This document shows, one piece after another, positions 61,626 through 64,000 of a stretch of DNA of 64,000 nt. Under the pieces are notes generated by a model. The model was given only the letters and a program-made list of their open reading frames with translations, had not been told where the DNA came from and ran no database searches. A program made the position numbers and the translations under genes. The DNA is taken from assembly GCA_018894105.1 (NCBI GenBank), contig CM032120.1, positions 27,240,710 to 27,304,709 on the forward strand, given 5' to 3'. The first letter of the stretch is position 1. Each line of letters opens with the position of its first letter. This DNA comes from Jacaranda mimosifolia (taxonomy: Eukaryota; Streptophyta; Magnoliopsida; Lamiales; Bignoniaceae).

Positions 61626-62784
61626 GATCGGAAAGATTGAAGAGATTTAGGGGAGTGGAATGAAAGAGTAATCTATCAGTAAAATAGTTTTACCAAAACA
61701 AAGACTAGCCTCCGACTGGGGTTTGATGGGTTGAAGCAACGGAGTACAACACCCCACCTTCATAGCTCTCTCTAGCTATTTTGTGTTTTTTACATAATTT
61801 ACTTTTAATTATTCCAGCAATTAAAATAAATAATATAGTTTAAAAAATAAAATAGAAAATTCAGTATAAAAAAATAGTTTTAATATTAAATTTATTAATA
61901 TTTTAAAATTTTCATTTAAGTTGTCCTTTAAAAATGATTGTTCAATAAAGTCACAAATGTACTTTTTATAAAATCAACAAACCTACAAATTCATATTGTC
62001 AAAATTTCATCTTTCATTATTTTTTTTATCATATCTAACACAATCTTAACTTTACTTATAATTTAAATTATTTTATATATTAATTTTAAATAATTCAAAA
62101 AGTAGTTTTATGCACGTAAAAATTGTGTACAACAATTGTTAATCTCATAAAAATTTCCCCATTTCAATCACAATAATTTCTAATTTGTTAAAGTATAGTT
62201 GAATATTTTTGGATCTTTTGATTTCTTTTTTCAAGCGATAGATCGACTATATATGTAATTAAATTATTATAATATGATTTATAATCGACATAGATTTATA
62301 TAGAATTGCCATCTTAATATTTTATACATGAGCAACGAATCATTTATCATTTTCCTAATTCATTTTCTAATTTTAATGTGTTGTAACTAATTATTTTTTG
62401 GGGCACTTATTTAAAAGTACCAAAAATACTTTCAAAGTTTGTGATCAGTCCCTACTTAATTTTTGTTAGAATAAACTCCCTAGTTTTGTTAAAATTTTAG
62501 AGATCACTCTCTACTCACATGATTTGACAAAAATGCCCTTAAGTATATTTTTTCTCACTTCTTCTTTATTCAGACAAGCAAACAGTAAATCCTATCATAC
62601 GCTCATTACTAGAAACAGAAAGAACAGAAAAAATGCAACAAGCTCCACGGCGGGAACGAGAATAACGTCAGAGCCAAAAACCACCAACCTGACAGCTACA
62701 TTGTCTTCTTCTCTTTTTATTTTCATCATTTTCGGGTTTCATCTTCTTCTCAGTTGCTTCTGAGTTTCTTATATTTTTCCGACA
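61626..62784. other. Intergenic, no gene seen
   Basis: AT-rich DNA upstream of NIPA. The 79-aa ORF at 62524-62763 has a hydrophobic tail by chance and no family likeness. Confidence 0.5.
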
Positions 62785-63120
62785 ATGTCAACCAGTAGTA
62801 AAGCAAGTGTGTTCAATCAAGTGTTGGGGAGTTGCCTCTACAAAGACCAGCTCCATAAAATGTCAATTAAGGACTGTATGACCTTAATGGATATGTACAT
62901 TAATCTCGCAAGAAAATGGAGTGAAATCAACGCTGAGCACTTCAATTTGCAATATATAGCTCCACATCAAATATTGTACGTGAGTTTAACTGATGACGAT
63001 GACGTCATGAATATGGTCTTACTGCATTTGACATTGAAGATGAACATTGTTGACATCCTGGTAAATCGAAAGGATGAATCAAGCAGCAGAGAAAAGAAGA
63101 GCAGTGATGTTTTAAGGTAA
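62785..63120 (+). CDS. Hypothetical ORF, possible first exon of a transposase-like gene
   Basis: 111 codons from ATG 62785 to TAA 63118-63120. The sequence is not AT-biased like its surroundings and reads as a folded domain. The part LQYIAPHQILYVSLTDDDDV followed by NMVLLH and VDILVNRKDE resembles the N-terminal domain that precedes plant Mutator-like (MULE) transposases, which often has a ...SDDDV.NM... motif. An AAG|GTAATA splice donor overlaps the stop, so it could be exon 1 of a longer gene continuing beyond the window. No terminal inverted repeat was identified. Function is not assigned. Confidence 0.4.
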   Translation: MSTSSKASVFNQVLGSCLYKDQLHKMSIKDCMTLMDMYINLARKWSEINAEHFNLQYIAPHQILYVSLTDDDDVMNMVLLHLTLKMNIVDILVNRKDESSSREKKSSDVLR

Positions 63121-64000
63121 TACTTTTACAGAATCTAAATTGTACTGCAGTTTGTAAAGTTTTGTACTTGAAGTATTCTGAAATTGCACTTTATTTATTT
63201 GAAAATCTTTCTGTACTTGGAGCGTTCTACATTTTACTTCATTACAATTAACATTGTACTTCATCTCACAAAAATTATACTATATTATGTAAGTTTTATA
63301 CTTCAAGTGTTCTACTAATGGATTATCTAAAATTGTATTGCAACTTATAGCGGTTTATACTTGAAGTGTTCCCAAATTGTATATAATCTATATAAAATTA
63401 TACTTTCGATTTTCTAAAATTATACTTCATTTTATGAAAACTGTACTGAAGTTGCTTGGTTTTATACTTCAATTGTTCATAAATTGTACTTTATTTTATA
63501 CAAATTTGTACTCTAGTTATCTGAAATTGTACTCTATTATTTAAGTTTTATACTTCAAAATGTTCTACTAATTGATTATCCAAAGTTATACCGCTATTGC
63601 TAGCGGTTTATACCTAAAGTGTTCAAAAATTGTACTTCTTTTTATCTAAAATTGTACTTCAATTTTTTGAGATTATACTTTACTCTACAAAATCTTTACT
63701 CTATTCATTGAATGTCTATATTTTAAGTGTTATATTTATCAATTATCCATAATATACTGCAGTTTATAGGGCTTTATATTTCAAGAGTTTGAAATTGTAC
63801 TTCACTTTATCTAAAATTGTACTTTTATTTTCTGAAATCATACTTTCTTTTGTACTTCATTTTACAGAAAACTATACTCCATTTATTGAAGCTCTATACT
63901 TCAAGTGTTCATCAATTGTACTTCATTTTATCTAAACTTGTACTTCAATTATCTGAATCTATTATTTGACTTTGAAGTTTTCTACTAATAAATTATCCAA
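63121..64000 (+). repeat. AT-rich higher-order tandem repeat, open at window end
   Basis: Short motifs ATTGTACTTCA(T/C)TTTATCT, TTTATACTTCAAGTGTTC and TTCTACTAAT-GATTATCCAA recur. The last marks a longer period: copies start near 63310, 63563, 63730 (diverged) and 63980, spaced about 253, 167 and 250 bp. The array begins immediately after the short ORF. Copies are diverged, and the right end lies outside the window. Confidence 0.8.

Noticed and set aside
1..64000. tRNA, rRNA or microRNA precursors
   Set aside because: No cloverleaf with proper A and B boxes, no rRNA core, and no long near-perfect hairpin with a known mature microRNA was recognised by eye; a covariance-model scan was not possible.

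Overview
The window is nuclear DNA of a flowering plant, most likely a eudicot. It is AT-rich, its genes have many introns with GT-AG borders, and it carries plant Ty3/Gypsy (Tat-like) and Ty1/Copia LTR retrotransposons and a plant-specific class I TCP transcription factor. I cannot name the species. No bacterial, organellar or CRISPR feature is present.

Layout. Positions 1-12600 are gene-free. They hold two decayed Gypsy gag/protease remnants (570-1410 plus strand, 9100-10450 minus strand), a threefold ~250 bp repeat (3710-4400) and a very AT-rich block (about 4750-5870). Positions 12606-22838 are a complete but dead Tat-type Gypsy element with TG...CA LTRs of 924 and 945 bp, a perfect 5-bp target duplication (ATTAC), a primer site, broken gag-pol, a 4 x 65 bp tandem array, and an antisense intron-containing gene that is also broken. 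It appears to have landed in an older GC-rich repeat. Positions 23554-30893 are a second dead element, a Copia retrotransposon with ~1.3 kb LTRs and target duplication AGAAA. An intergenic stretch with TG microsatellites follows.

Four intact host genes occupy the right half. (1) A TCP14-like class I TCP factor, plus strand, 34254-35795, one coding exon, with an upstream ORF and a CT/GA inverted repeat in its leader. (2) An EI24-family ER membrane protein, minus strand, 11 exons, 50501-42368, 336 aa. (3) A 63-aa twin-Cx9C protein of the CMC4 family, plus strand, 2 exons with a 2.8 kb intron, 52078-55047. (4) A NIPA-type magnesium transporter, minus strand, 9 exons, 61243-55580, 354 aa, one intron being GC-AG. 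EI24 and CMC4 are divergent; CMC4 and NIPA converge 0.5 kb apart. I derived the exon borders by reading splice sites and checking phase; every junction keeps the frame and each coding total divides by three.

The right end (62785-64000) has a short ORF that could be a first exon of a transposon-related gene, followed by an AT-rich higher-order repeat that runs off the window. The least ordinary signals are the antisense spliced gene inside the Gypsy element, the 62-bp duplication that covers the EI24 stop codon, and the terminal repeat array next to the orphan ORF.
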